Of a DNA stretch of 64,000 nt, positions 1 through 9,010 are shown in pieces (position 1 is the first letter of the stretch; every line of letters starts with the position of its first letter). Location of the stretch: the NCBI GenBank assembly GCA_017854585.1, contig JAFMHK010000001.1, positions 211,069-275,068 of the forward strand, in the 5' to 3' direction. The notes below the pieces were generated by a model that did not search any database, was not told the DNA's origin, and saw nothing but the letters and a program-made list of their open reading frames with translations. This stretch comes from Paracoccaceae bacterium (GTDB lineage: Bacteria > Pseudomonadota > Alphaproteobacteria > Rhodobacterales > Rhodobacteraceae). A program made the translations under genes and the position numbers.

Positions 1-106
1 GAACGATGCTGCGCGCAGCGATCCCGAAATTCCCAACAGCCGTCCACTGGACATGGCGCTCTCCTCAGATCAAAACTCAATAGGACACTTAAACCGAGGG
101 CACAGC

Positions 107-1753
107 ATGGCAAACCGACATGGCGGAAAAATCCTGGCGGATCAACTGGCGATTCAGGGGGTCACCCGCGTGTTCTCGGTGCCGGGGGAAAGCTTTTTGG
201 CGGCGCTGGACGGCCTTTATGACCACGCCATCCCCAATATCGTCTGCCGTCAGGAAGGCGGCGCGGCCATGATGGCCGAGGCGCACGGCAAGCTGACCGG
301 CAAGCCCGGTGTGCTGTTCGTGACGCGGGGGCCCGGGGCCAGCAACGCCGCCAGCGGCTTGCATGTGGCCATGCAGGACAGCACGCCAATGGTGGTTTTC
401 GTCGGTCAGATCGCGTTGGACCATCGCGATAGGGAGGCTTTTCAGGAGGTCGATTATCGCGCCTTCTTTGGTCCGCTGGTAAAATGGGTGGCCGAAGTGG
501 AACGGACCGATCGCCTACCCGAGTATATATCGCGCGCTTTCCAGGTGGCCCAATCCGGCCGTCCGGGCCCGGTGGTTCTGGCCCTGCCCGAAGATATCTT
601 GTCCGCCGTCGTCGATGTGCACGATCGCGGCCCCACCGTTCCGGTTCATCCCCCGGTCGACGGCGCCACCGCACGCGCGGCTTTGGCAGACCTCGCCAGC
701 CACAAACGCCCCCTGATCATCGCGGGTGGCCCGGGCTGGTCCACAAAGGCGCAGCATGATCTGGAGGCCTTGGCAGCCGCCACGGGCATACCCGTCGCTG
801 TCACCTTCCGGCGGCAGGACTACATGGATAACGCCCACCCGAACTATGCCGGCGATCTGGGTGTTGGCGCCAACCCCAGACTAGCGCAGCGGTTGAAAGA
901 TGCCGATGCGCTGTTGGTCTTAGGGTCGCGTCTGGGCGATATCGCGACCGGCGGCTATGAATTGATGAACCCTGCCGCGCACGGAAAAACGCTGATCCAC
1001 ATCCACCCCGACCCCGATGAGTTGGGCCGCGTGTACCAGCCCACCACGGCCATTGCCGCCCGCGCGCCGGACATGTTGGCGGCCATGGTGGGGATCAACG
1101 ATATTCAGGCGGATTGCGCCGAATGGACGGCGCAGGCCCGTGCAGATTACGTCTGGTGGCAACAGCCCAAGGAAACCCCCGGCGCGGTCAAGATGGAAGC
1201 GGTCATCGGCTGGCTGTCATCCCATCTGGACGGGCGCGGGATCATTACAAATGGTGCCGGCAACTACGCGGCCTTCCTGCACCGTTATGCGCGGTTCCGG
1301 GGCTATCGCAGTCAAGTTGCGCCAACGTCGGGGTCCATGGGCTATGGTTTGCCCGCCGCCATCGCCGCCAAGCTGGAACACCCCGACCGGCCCGTCATCT
1401 GCCTTGCCGGTGACGGTTGCCTGCAAATGACCATTCAAGAACTGTCAACCGCCCGCCAACATGGGGCGGATATCATTGTGATCGTGGCCAATAACGGGCG
1501 TTATGGCACCATCCGGATGCATCAGGAAAAGATCTATCCGGGTCGTGTATCGGGGACAGACCTGTTCAATCCTGATTATGTCGCGCTGGCGGCGGCTTAT
1601 GGCGGCACCGGGCACCTTGTCACCGAAACGGCCCAGTTTTCCGCCGCGTTCCAGAAGGCGGAAAAGGGCGGCCTGCATATCATTGAGCTGAAACTCGATC
1701 CCGACATGCTGGCTACCGGCTTCTCGCTCAGCGACTTGGCGCCTCGGCCTTGA
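107..1753 (+). CDS. Thiamine pyrophosphate enzyme, acetolactate-synthase-like
   Basis: A 548-residue protein of the TPP-dependent decarboxylase/acetolactate synthase large-subunit family. The N-terminal TPP domain carries the conserved catalytic glutamate (E50, in RQEGGAAMMA). A central nucleotide-fold domain follows, and the C-terminal TPP domain has the GDG at about residues 435-437 with NNG about 27 residues later, the usual Mg-TPP loop. The ATG at 107 is preferred over one at 53 because GAGGG lies 6 nt upstream and the family normally begins just before the GGKILAD segment. No small regulatory subunit gene is adjacent, so a role in branched-chain synthesis is not shown. A catabolic 2-oxoacid decarboxylase or related ligase/synthase is equally possible. 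Family call firm, substrate unknown. Confidence 0.85.
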   Translation: MANRHGGKILADQLAIQGVTRVFSVPGESFLAALDGLYDHAIPNIVCRQEGGAAMMAEAHGKLTGKPGVLFVTRGPGASNAASGLHVAMQDSTPMVVFVGQIALDHRDREAFQEVDYRAFFGPLVKWVAEVERTDRLPEYISRAFQVAQSGRPGPVVLALPEDILSAVVDVHDRGPTVPVHPPVDGATARAALADLASHKRPLIIAGGPGWSTKAQHDLEALAAATGIPVAVTFRRQDYMDNAHPNYAGDLGVGANPRLAQRLKDADALLVLGSRLGDIATGGYELMNPAAHGKTLIHIHPDPDELGRVYQPTTAIAARAPDMLAAMVGINDIQADCAEWTAQARADYVWWQQPKETPGAVKMEAVIGWLSSHLDGRGIITNGAGNYAAFLHRYARFRGYRSQVAPTSGSMGYGLPAAIAAKLEHPDRPVICLAGDGCLQMTIQELSTARQHGADIIVIVANNGRYGTIRMHQEKIYPGRVSGTDLFNPDYVALAAAYGGTGHLVTETAQFSAAFQKAEKGGLHIIELKLDPDMLATGFSLSDLAPRP

Positions 1754-1781
1754 TTTCTCTGCTTCAGAAGTACTCCGGGGT

Positions 1782-1798
1782 CCGGGGCAGCGCCCCGG
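1782..1798. terminator. Stem-loop between convergent genes
   Basis: CCGGGGC, loop AGC, GCCCCGG: a perfect 7-bp stem in the 54-bp gap between the TPP enzyme and the convergent MscS gene. The flanking GGTC and GTCC make it resemble short GC-rich repeat elements common in alphaproteobacteria. No T tract follows on either strand, so it may be a weak bidirectional terminator or a REP-like element. Confidence 0.45.
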
Positions 1799-1807
1799 TC
1801 CGCCATC

Positions 1808-3163
1808 TCAATCCAGCGCCTTTGTGATCAATTCAGATCCTTCCAGCATCTTGACCTCGCGTTGCGGGAACGGGATCGAGATGCCGTTTTCCTGGAAGGC
1901 ATCCCACAATGCCAGATAGACGTTGCCACGAATATTGGTCAGGCCGCCGGTCGGATCCTTGATCCAGAACCGCAAGATGTAGTCCACGCTGCTGTCGCCA
2001 AACCCCACGATATGGCATACCGCAGGCCGAAAGCTCAGGACGCGTTCCACGCCCTGCGCCGCAGCCACCGCAATCTTGCGAACCTTGTGGGGGTCATCGC
2101 CGTAGGCAGTGCCAAAATAGATATCCAGCCGCACGAATTCGTTTGAATGTGACCAGTTCACCACCTGATTGGTGATCAGATCCTCGTTCGGGATAAGGTA
2201 TTCCTTGCCGTCGCGTGTGACCACGCTGGCATAGCGCGCGCCAAGTGTATTGATCCAACCAAACGTCTCGCCAAGGGAAATCACGTCGCCGGGTTTGATC
2301 GACTTGTCCAGCAGGATGATTACGCCTGACACAAGGTTCGACACGACCTTCTGCAGGCCAAAACCCAACCCCACCCCGATTGCACCCGACAAGACGGCAA
2401 GCCCGGTTAGGTCTACCCCCACCGCGCGCAGCCCGACAAAGACGGCAGCACCGTACAAGCCAAGCTGCATCATCTTGACGACCAGCACGCGCATGGAAGG
2501 CGAGATTTCCTCGTTCTTCTCTATTCGTGCGGCTGTTGTCTTGGTGATGAATCGCGCCGCCGTGATCAGGGCGGCCAACAGCACGATCGCCTGCACCAGC
2601 AGCAATAGCGAAAACCGCACCTCACCGAGGTTGAACCCAATGGATGCCAAAAGCTGCGCGGCTTCGTCCCGCAGGTTCAGAATCGCCAGAGTAACGTAAA
2701 CCCACGCGCCATATCGCGCCGTGGATCGCAACACTGGCGAACGGATCAGACGCGTCACGAAAACGACAAACAGCCACGCGGTCGACAACTCGGCGATGAC
2801 GCCCAGAATATAGCTCCGGCTGGGCCAAGTGACCTCGCGCATGATCGCGACGACAATCCAGATCAGGATGACGAAAAAGATCATCTGCAGGCGACGATGA
2901 GCCACCACCAGCACCCGCATGCGCCATGTGGGCCAACCTTCGCGCGTGGCCATCCAATTGCGGACACGCGGCCCCAGCACCACGCGGAGCAGCCATGCCA
3001 ACAAGAACACGCCAAATGCGATACCCAACTGATACGCATTCCATGGGCGCAGCAGGTTCTCAACGAACAACTGCCCCTCTGACAGCAGGGTCAGCCCCAG
3101 ATCGCTCGCCTGTTCGATCACATCTTGGGTCGGAACGTCTTGAGGTATGGTTTCGGGGTCCAT
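1808..3163 (-). CDS. MscS-family mechanosensitive channel
   Basis: A 451-residue membrane protein. Several hydrophobic segments occupy residues about 40-260. They are followed by the Gly/Ala-rich pore helix typical of MscS (VLSGAIGVGLGFGLQKVVSN) and then the cytoplasmic beta domain and C-terminal alpha/beta domain. The protein would open under membrane tension to release solutes in hypo-osmotic shock. It is longer than E. coli MscS (about 286 residues), with two or more extra N-terminal helices, as in many proteobacterial MscS-like proteins. The start is supported by AAGGAG placed 6 nt upstream of the ATG. It stands alone, convergent with the TPP enzyme and divergent from leuC. Confidence 0.9.
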   Translation of the reverse strand: MDPETIPQDVPTQDVIEQASDLGLTLLSEGQLFVENLLRPWNAYQLGIAFGVFLLAWLLRVVLGPRVRNWMATREGWPTWRMRVLVVAHRRLQMIFFVILIWIVVAIMREVTWPSRSYILGVIAELSTAWLFVVFVTRLIRSPVLRSTARYGAWVYVTLAILNLRDEAAQLLASIGFNLGEVRFSLLLLVQAIVLLAALITAARFITKTTAARIEKNEEISPSMRVLVVKMMQLGLYGAAVFVGLRAVGVDLTGLAVLSGAIGVGLGFGLQKVVSNLVSGVIILLDKSIKPGDVISLGETFGWINTLGARYASVVTRDGKEYLIPNEDLITNQVVNWSHSNEFVRLDIYFGTAYGDDPHKVRKIAVAAAQGVERVLSFRPAVCHIVGFGDSSVDYILRFWIKDPTGGLTNIRGNVYLALWDAFQENGISIPFPQREVKMLEGSELITKALD

Positions 3164-3292
3164 GCCGGCTCCTTGCGCTAGGCCTCAGCATGGCAGTGGG
3201 GCGCATAACCTACAAGCCGCAGGTCAGCGATCGGGTGGCCGGATCCTCAATCCAACTTGCGAAAGCCACGTCCGGGCAGTAGATCAACGGCC

Positions 3293-3385
3293 ATGACACG
3301 GGTTTTTGACATGGATGACCGCGCACGCCTGCCATGGCGGTTCTTTGGCGCTGGCCTTTCGGTGCGGGCACGACTGCGCGCCTAA
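3293..3385 (+). CDS. Possible 30-residue leader peptide upstream of leuC
   Basis: A short open frame of 30 codons (starts MTRVFDMDD, ends RARLRA, stop TAA) lies 51 bp before leuC. It holds three leucine codons (CTG, CTT, CTG), which is not strongly enriched. Two short stems overlap its end and exclude each other: GGCGC 3347-3351 with GCGCC 3378-3382, and GGCCTT 3353-3358 with AAGGCC 3384-3389. This arrangement is reminiscent of attenuation, but no strong ribosome site precedes the ATG and no T-run terminator is visible. The rest of the 273-bp gap between MscS and leuC shows nothing else I can support. Low confidence. Confidence 0.25.
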   Translation: MTRVFDMDDRARLPWRFFGAGLSVRARLRA

Positions 3386-3436
3386 GGCCCCTCCATTACC
3401 CAAAACATGAAATTCCATCGGGAAAGGACCGCAACC

Positions 3437-4843
3437 ATGACTGCCCCGAAGACGCTGTATGACAAAATCTGGAATGCCCATCTTGTGCACGAGGCCGATG
3501 ATGGCACCGCGCTGCTGTATATCGATCGTCATCTGGTTCATGAAGTAACCAGCCCGCAGGCCTTTGAAGGGCTGCGCATGACCGGCCGCACTGTCCGCGC
3601 GCCCGACAAGACGATTGCCGTGCCCGATCATAATGTGCCGACCACGCTTGACCGTGCCAATGGCGGCATGAACGAGGAAAGCCGCATTCAGGTTGACGCA
3701 CTGGACACGAACGCCAAGGAATTCGGCATTCATTATTACCCCGTGACCGATGTTCGGCAGGGCATCGTACATATCGTTGGCCCGGAACAAGGCTGGACCC
3801 TTCCGGGCATGACCGTGGTTTGTGGCGATAGCCACACTGCCACTCATGGCGCGTTTGGCGCGTTGGCCCATGGCATCGGAACGTCCGAGGTTGAACACGT
3901 TCTTGCCACCCAGACGCTGATTCAGCGCAAGGGCAAGAACATGAAGGTCGAGATTACCGGCAAACTGGCCCCCGGCGTCACCGCCAAGGACATCACCCTG
4001 TCTGTTATCGGCAAGACCGGCACTGCGGGCGGTACTGGCTATGTTATCGAATATTGTGGCGAGGCGATTCGCGACCTGTCCATGGAAGGACGGATGACCG
4101 TCTGCAACATGGCGATCGAGGGTGGCGCGCGGGCCGGTTTGATCGCCCCCGACGAAAAGACCTTTGCATACGTGATGGGCCGCCCTCATGCGCCGAAAGG
4201 TGCCCAATGGGAGGCAGCGTTGGCATGGTGGAAGACGTTGTTCTCAGACGATGACGCCCATTGGGATAAGGTGGTGACCATTCGCGGCGAAGATATCGCC
4301 CCCGTGGTGACTTGGGGCACCAGCCCCGAAGATGTTCTGCCCATCACTGGCGCTGTCCCTGCGGCCAGCGATTTCTCTGGCGGGAAGGTCGAAGCGGCGC
4401 AACGCTCTCTGGATTACATGGGCCTGACGCCCGGTACACCGTTGCGCGAAATCGCGATTGATACGGTTTTCATCGGGTCCTGCACGAATGGCCGGATCGA
4501 GGATTTGCGCGCCGCCGCCGCCATCTTGAAGGGCAAGAAGAAGAAAGATGGCATTCGCGCCATGGTTGTTCCCGGTTCGGGTCTTGTGCGCGCGCAGGCC
4601 GAAGAGGAAGGGCTTGCACAGATCTTTATCGATGCCGGTTTTGAATGGCGACTGGCCGGGTGTTCCATGTGCCTTGCAATGAACCCCGATCAACTCAGCC
4701 CCGGCGAGCGCTGCGCCGCAACGTCCAACCGCAACTTCGAGGGTCGTCAGGGCCGTGGTGGACGTACTCATCTGATGTCACCGGCGATGGCGGCGGCGGC
4801 GGCCATCACGGGGCGGTTGACGGATGTTCGCGAAATGATGTGA
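3437..4843 (+). CDS. leuC: 3-isopropylmalate dehydratase large subunit
   Basis: Large subunit (468 residues) of isopropylmalate isomerase, which interconverts 2- and 3-isopropylmalate in leucine synthesis together with LeuD. The aconitase-fold signatures are visible: the [20 protein letters not shown] block near residue 130, and the [4Fe-4S] cysteines in [10 protein letters not shown] and in [10 protein letters not shown]. The ATG at 3437 fits the family start ([12 protein letters not shown]), with GGAAAGGA upstream; an earlier in-frame ATG at 3407 would add ten unusual residues. The partner leuD lies 4.2 kb downstream on the same strand, separated by five other genes. Confidence 0.97.
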   Translation: MTAPKTLYDKIWNAHLVHEADDGTALLYIDRHLVHEVTSPQAFEGLRMTGRTVRAPDKTIAVPDHNVPTTLDRANGGMNEESRIQVDALDTNAKEFGIHYYPVTDVRQGIVHIVGPEQGWTLPGMTVVCGDSHTATHGAFGALAHGIGTSEVEHVLATQTLIQRKGKNMKVEITGKLAPGVTAKDITLSVIGKTGTAGGTGYVIEYCGEAIRDLSMEGRMTVCNMAIEGGARAGLIAPDEKTFAYVMGRPHAPKGAQWEAALAWWKTLFSDDDAHWDKVVTIRGEDIAPVVTWGTSPEDVLPITGAVPAASDFSGGKVEAAQRSLDYMGLTPGTPLREIAIDTVFIGSCTNGRIEDLRAAAAILKGKKKKDGIRAMVVPGSGLVRAQAEEEGLAQIFIDAGFEWRLAGCSMCLAMNPDQLSPGERCAATSNRNFEGRQGRGGRTHLMSPAMAAAAAITGRLTDVREMM

Positions 4844-4850
4844 GAAAATC

Positions 4851-4892
4851 CGGATCACGCCAGCAATCCGTTCGGAAAGCTGGCGTGATCCG
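4851..4892. terminator. Long perfect inverted repeat between convergent genes
   Basis: CGGATCACGCCAGC (4851-4864) and its exact complement GCTGGCGTGATCCG (4879-4892) form a 14-bp stem. The 14-nt loop itself contains TCCG-TT-CGGA. It fills the 50-bp gap between leuC and the convergent MFS gene, ending one base before that gene's stop codon. No U tract is present, so it may act as a bidirectional transcription barrier or 3' end stabiliser. Confidence 0.6.
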
Positions 4893-4893
4893 C

Positions 4894-6102
4894 CTATAGA
4901 AATGGCCGCAGGTGGCGCAGGACAAACCCCATCCCTGCGGCAACCGCGAAACACCATATTGCCAGCAGCAGCCCCTGATCAGGAAACGGTACGCCAATGT
5001 CGATCAGCCAGCCGGTGATGCCGGGCCCGATCGCGGTTGATACCACCATGATCGCCACGGTCAGCGCGCGGACCGATCCAAGGTATCTTGTCCCGTAGAC
5101 ATGCGGCCAGAACGCACCCCACAAGGCACCGACCATACCTTGGGTCAGCGCCATGACAGCCAGCATCAGAACCCACATCCAGACCGAGTCCGCAGGCCCT
5201 ATCAGCAACATTGCCATGCCCATGGGGATCAGTGCGATTGGCAGCAACTTGTCAGGACCAAACCGGTCGCAGGCCCATCCGGCCACCAGAGACGTTGCCA
5301 CGGTGACGCTTGCATATGCCGGGTAGGCCGGGGCCATCTGCGCCAGCGTCCAGCCCTTGATCTCGGATATGTGGACCTGATGAAAGAACACGACCGTGCC
5401 GATGAACCCCGGCGTCAGAAGCAGGGGCAGCAGCGCCCAGAACAGCCAGTGGCGCAGGACTTGGGTGCGGTTCCAGTGGGTTCCGCCCATTCCCGTGCTG
5501 CCCATTGCAGCAATCATTCCCCCGGGTGCTCGGTCTCGCGCCAGAAGCCACATCAGCAGTGGCAGGATCACCAGCAAGATGACCGCCGCTGCGACGCCCC
5601 ATGTTGCACGCCAGCCGATCCACCCGATCAGCAGGACAACCGGCAGAGGCAGCAAGACCTCGCCCAGCGGATAGCCAAGCCCCTTGATGGACACCGCGCG
5701 CCCACGGGTGGCAACAAACCAGCGGCCCATGGCGGTCGTGGCGATGTGGGTGAACATTCCCTGCCCGCAAAACCGCAGCAGGAACACGCAGACGACCAGC
5801 AGCCAGACCGTATTGCCCAAGGCCATGCCCAGCGCGGCACACGCAAACAGCACTGCCACTACCGGGGCCAACCGTGACAGCGGCATGGTATCGGCCAGCC
5901 CCCCCCGCGACAGCAACACCGCGGCGGAACTGAGCGTTGCCAGCGTGTAGATCCCGCCCCATTGCCCGTCAGTCAGACCATACGCGGCGCGGATTTCGCC
6001 GGCAAACAGCGAAATAAACCACGTCTGTCCAAAGCTGGAGCCGAACGCGAGCAACACCCCCGTCCCCAGCCACCGCGCATTGTCGATCAGAAATCGTCCC
6101 AT
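4894..6102 (-). CDS. MFS transporter
   Basis: A 402-residue integral membrane protein with about 12 hydrophobic segments and the layout of the major facilitator superfamily. An acidic/glycine stretch follows TM1 (AAYGLTDGQWGG), and the region between TM2 and TM3 carries RGGLADTMPLSRL. A second half of six helices starts near residue 215. It would move a small organic solute or drug by proton coupling in the inner membrane. Nothing in the sequence or neighbours fixes the substrate. It is convergent with leuC and ends at the inverted repeat there; no clear ribosome-binding site precedes the ATG. Confidence 0.85.
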   Translation of the reverse strand: MGRFLIDNARWLGTGVLLAFGSSFGQTWFISLFAGEIRAAYGLTDGQWGGIYTLATLSSAAVLLSRGGLADTMPLSRLAPVVAVLFACAALGMALGNTVWLLVVCVFLLRFCGQGMFTHIATTAMGRWFVATRGRAVSIKGLGYPLGEVLLPLPVVLLIGWIGWRATWGVAAAVILLVILPLLMWLLARDRAPGGMIAAMGSTGMGGTHWNRTQVLRHWLFWALLPLLLTPGFIGTVVFFHQVHISEIKGWTLAQMAPAYPAYASVTVATSLVAGWACDRFGPDKLLPIALIPMGMAMLLIGPADSVWMWVLMLAVMALTQGMVGALWGAFWPHVYGTRYLGSVRALTVAIMVVSTAIGPGITGWLIDIGVPFPDQGLLLAIWCFAVAAGMGFVLRHLRPFL

Positions 6103-6132
6103 TACAGCGGCTTATGCTGATCGCTGGTGAAG

Positions 6133-7260
6133 TTAAAGCAGCGTGCGTTCGACCACCCAAAATGCGCCGACAGCCGCGATCGTCAGTGATGCCGGGATGG
6201 CGATAAAGGGGCGATACCATGGTTTGTGGATAAACCAGCCGACAAGCAAAGCTGCCGCTGCGATGACTGCAAGCTGGCCAAACTCCACCCCGATATTGAA
6301 ACCGATCAAGGCTACGGCAAAACGATCAGTCGCGATGCCGTAGTCGCCCAGAACGCTGGCGAACCCCAGCCCATGCAGCAACCCAAAGGCAAAGACCAGC
6401 GCAGTACGCCCCCTGATGTTGCCCCATCCAAAGGTGTTCTCGATGCCGACATAAACGATGGTGGCCGCGATCAAGGGCTCGACCACACTGGCTGGGACGG
6501 TCACCATCCCGGTCGCGGCCAGCGCCAGCGAAATGGTGTGCGCCAATGTGAACGCCGAAACCTGCCACAGAAGCGGCCTCAACTGGGTCGCGAAGAAGAA
6601 AAGCCCGAGTACGAACAAGATGTGATCAACCCCAAGCGGGACGATGTGTTCAAACCCGGCACCGATATAGCGCAAGAAAACCGTCGATGCGCCCTCGGTC
6701 GCGATTTCGCCACGGGGCAGCGGGGCTGAAAGTTCGCCACCGCTGAGGAAGCCTTCATAGGCATCGGCGCCACCGCCGATCTGACGCGGAACGAATGTGC
6801 CATATTCCGGGGCAAGACCGACCCGTACCGCGCCGCCGGGCGGAAGTTCTGCAACGATGGTCAGGATGCTGTCGCGCGGCAGGTCGGTGTCGCCGACGTC
6901 TGGGATGGCGACGCTTAGGATTTCGGGGGTGATGCGTGCGCCATCGGTTTCAAAGATAAAGCCATCGGCGATGCGCGGCCAAGCGGCGCGCAGTGATTCC
7001 TCCAAGGCGGGGGCATCCAGATGCCGCAGTTGATCGTAAATCGCGGCTTCGGGTGCATCGTTCGTATCTTGCAGACCCTCAAGGTCGATCCCGGCGATAT
7101 AGCTTTCCAGCGCGACCCTGAGCGTGACGATGGCGCGATCGGCCGTTACCTCCACATCGCCGATTGTCGGTCTGATCTCGTGGGCGGTGGCGGCACCCAA
7201 AGACGTGATCACCAGAACCATTGACACAAGCGCCGCGCGGATGATGTTGATGAACGACAT
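6133..7260 (-). CDS. HupE/UreJ-family protein with N-terminal periplasmic domain
   Basis: A 375-residue protein with a signal peptide (about residues 1-26, ending GAATA), an exported domain of about 170 residues, and a C-terminal block of six to seven membrane helices. The membrane block has HupE/UreJ-type histidine motifs: GVDHILFVLG, TLAHTISLAL, FGLLHGLGFA and FNIGVEFGQ. HupE/UreJ proteins are linked to nickel or cobalt uptake, and longer forms like this are also found in putative metal transport. The mature protein would begin HEIRPT, exposing an N-terminal histidine. The ATG at 7260 is chosen because the signal peptide starts there and AGAGGT sits upstream; a frame extension to 7380 gives an implausible N-terminus. 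The gene is divergent from the DUF4198 gene, with start codons 16 bp apart. Confidence 0.85.
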   Translation of the reverse strand: MSFINIIRAALVSMVLVITSLGAATAHEIRPTIGDVEVTADRAIVTLRVALESYIAGIDLEGLQDTNDAPEAAIYDQLRHLDAPALEESLRAAWPRIADGFIFETDGARITPEILSVAIPDVGDTDLPRDSILTIVAELPPGGAVRVGLAPEYGTFVPRQIGGGADAYEGFLSGGELSAPLPRGEIATEGASTVFLRYIGAGFEHIVPLGVDHILFVLGLFFFATQLRPLLWQVSAFTLAHTISLALAATGMVTVPASVVEPLIAATIVYVGIENTFGWGNIRGRTALVFAFGLLHGLGFASVLGDYGIATDRFAVALIGFNIGVEFGQLAVIAAAALLVGWFIHKPWYRPFIAIPASLTIAAVGAFWVVERTLL

Positions 7261-7276
7261 GAAAGGGACCTCTGCG
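7261..7276. promoter_or_regulatory. Shared 16-bp divergent translation-start region
   Basis: Only 16 bp separate the two outward-facing ATG codons. The plus strand reads AAAGGGA ahead of the DUF4198 ATG. The minus strand reads AGAGGT ahead of the HupE-like ATG. Both Shine-Dalgarno-like sequences therefore lie in the same 16 bp on opposite strands, so each promoter must fall inside the other gene and the two 5' untranslated regions must overlap antisense to each other. Confidence 0.6.
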
Positions 7277-8080
7277 ATGACCAAATGGCTGCTAGCCGCA
7301 ACACTTGCGTTGATCTTGCCGATGGGCAAGGCCGATGCGCATGAATTCTGGATTGATCCGCCAGCCTTTCTGATTGCCACCGATGATACGCTGACGGCCG
7401 ATTTGCGCGTCGGGCAGGAATTCAGCGGGGCGACAATGTCTTATCTTCCGAGAAACTTCGTGCGATTCGACGTCGTTCAGGGCGACGCGGCCACCCCGGT
7501 CGAGGGGCGGTTTGGCGATATTCCCGCGCTAAGCATGGATGGCTTGGTGGATGGATTGGCCATTATCGTGCATCAAACCACCGCCAACAACCTGACCTGG
7601 AGCGAGTGGGAGCGGTTCGTCGGCTTTGCCGAACACAAGGATCTGGGGGATGTTGCCCAGATGCACGCGGATCGGGGCATTTCACAAGAGAACGTCCGCG
7701 AGGACTATATCCGCTACGCGAAATCGCTGGTCGCCGTTGGTGACGGGGCCGGGGCCGATCGGGTCGTGGGACTGCGGACCGAATTGGTGGCCTTGGCAAA
7801 CCCCTACACGGACGATGTGTCCGGCGGCATGCCGGTGCAACTGTGGCTGGATGGTGCATTGGTGCCGGATGTGCAGGTGGAATTGTTCGACCGCGCCCCA
7901 GACGGTGAGGTGACGATCACGACCCACCGGACAAACGCCGAGGGTGTCGCGCTGCTGCCCGTTGCTGCGGGTCACGTGTATATGGCCGATTCCGTCACAT
8001 TGGAGGCGGTGGAACCGACGGCCGAAAGCGATGCGGTCTGGGTCACGCTTTGGGCGAATTTGACGTTTGCGGTGCCCTGA
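7277..8080 (+). CDS. DUF4198-family exported protein
   Basis: A 267-residue exported protein with a signal peptide (MTKWLLAATLALILPMGKADA) and a mature N-terminus HEFWIDPP, the usual opening of DUF4198 proteins. This family is related to the NikM-like component seen beside nickel/cobalt transporters, and is generally thought to be a periplasmic metal-associated beta-sandwich protein. The C-terminal region (about residues 165-260) looks like an Ig-like or Cna-B-type fold. The start at 7277 is set by the signal peptide and by AAAGGGA upstream. Its pairing with a HupE/UreJ-like permease favours a job in metal uptake, but the metal is not shown. Confidence 0.8.
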   Translation: MTKWLLAATLALILPMGKADAHEFWIDPPAFLIATDDTLTADLRVGQEFSGATMSYLPRNFVRFDVVQGDAATPVEGRFGDIPALSMDGLVDGLAIIVHQTTANNLTWSEWERFVGFAEHKDLGDVAQMHADRGISQENVREDYIRYAKSLVAVGDGAGADRVVGLRTELVALANPYTDDVSGGMPVQLWLDGALVPDVQVELFDRAPDGEVTITTHRTNAEGVALLPVAAGHVYMADSVTLEAVEPTAESDAVWVTLWANLTFAVP

Positions 8081-8189
8081 CGCGCCGGATTTGGCCGGGA
8101 CACACCCTTTGCCGTGCTTGACGCAAATGGCGTGATCCGGCCATACGGGTTCACGACTCCCCAAGCCACTTTGCGAAAGCGCCAATTTC

Positions 8190-8984
8190 ATGGCCCCACC
8201 CAAGCTGCCGACCATCGCGATGTTCTGGACAGGGCGCGATCTGGACTGGATGCAGCGGCTTTCAATGCATTCGTTCGTCAACCATGGTTACGAGTTGGTG
8301 CTGTTCACCACGGAAATCTTTGATCCGGGTGTGGACGGTGTTCAGGTCGAACGGATGGAAGACATCTACGATCCGCATCGACGGATGCGCAACAATGCGG
8401 CACCTGCGTGCATCGCGGACGTGTTCCGGCTCTATCTGATGAAGAAGACCGATATGGTCTGGATGGATAGCGACATGCTGTCGATTTCGCCGGTTACCCT
8501 GCACAATGGGTATGTCATGTCATGGTCAGGTCCAAAGGGGCAGATCAACAATGCTGCACTAAGGGTTCCAAAGGATTCCGCTGCGCTGGATTACCTGATT
8601 GGCCATATCGAAGACCCCGAATTGATTCCGGAATGGATGAATGCGGATCAACGTGAAAAGTTGCGCGAGATGCCGCCCGAGCGTCGGTTGCTGGCGCAGG
8701 GCAAGATGTTGCGCATTGTCTATGGACCACGCGGTTTGAACCATGCGCTGGGCAAGACCGGCGAAGATGTAAACGCCCGTGAGATGGATGTGTTTTCGCC
8801 GGTGCCATGGTGGCTGACCGATCTGTTCTTCAGCCCCAGGGGCGGGGTCGACGCCTACATCACCGAAAACACGCAGGTGGTGCATCTTTTTCAGGATCAG
8901 ATCCGCAAGTGGAACTTGAATCATCCTCTGCCCGAGGGTTGTTTCCTGGACCGATATGTTAAAGAAAGCGGCTTCGTCATCTGA
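8190..8984 (+). CDS. Glycosyltransferase-like protein with DxD motif
   Basis: A 264-residue soluble protein with features of the DXD-type sugar-transferring family. The N-terminal strand is [14 protein letters not shown], and the acceptor/nucleotide segment [13 protein letters not shown] around residues 88-100 carries the DSD metal motif. The C-terminal half ends with [11 protein letters not shown]. Such proteins resemble mannosyl- or capsular-type transferases and are often polysaccharide-modifying. It sits between the DUF4198 gene and leuD, 26 bp before leuD, with no other sugar gene near. No strong ribosome-binding site is seen. Donor and acceptor unknown. Confidence 0.6.
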   Translation: MAPPKLPTIAMFWTGRDLDWMQRLSMHSFVNHGYELVLFTTEIFDPGVDGVQVERMEDIYDPHRRMRNNAAPACIADVFRLYLMKKTDMVWMDSDMLSISPVTLHNGYVMSWSGPKGQINNAALRVPKDSAALDYLIGHIEDPELIPEWMNADQREKLREMPPERRLLAQGKMLRIVYGPRGLNHALGKTGEDVNAREMDVFSPVPWWLTDLFFSPRGGVDAYITENTQVVHLFQDQIRKWNLNHPLPEGCFLDRYVKESGFVI

Positions 8985-9010
8985 GGCCTCAAGAGGAGGG
9001 GAGCATTCCC

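Noticed and set aside
1782..1798. Mobile repeat element
   Set aside because: The stem-loop resembles REP-like sequences, but only one clear copy is seen in the window, so it is listed only as a hairpin.
3284..4207. Open frame of 307 codons opposite leuC
   Set aside because: Antisense to a well-supported enzyme gene.
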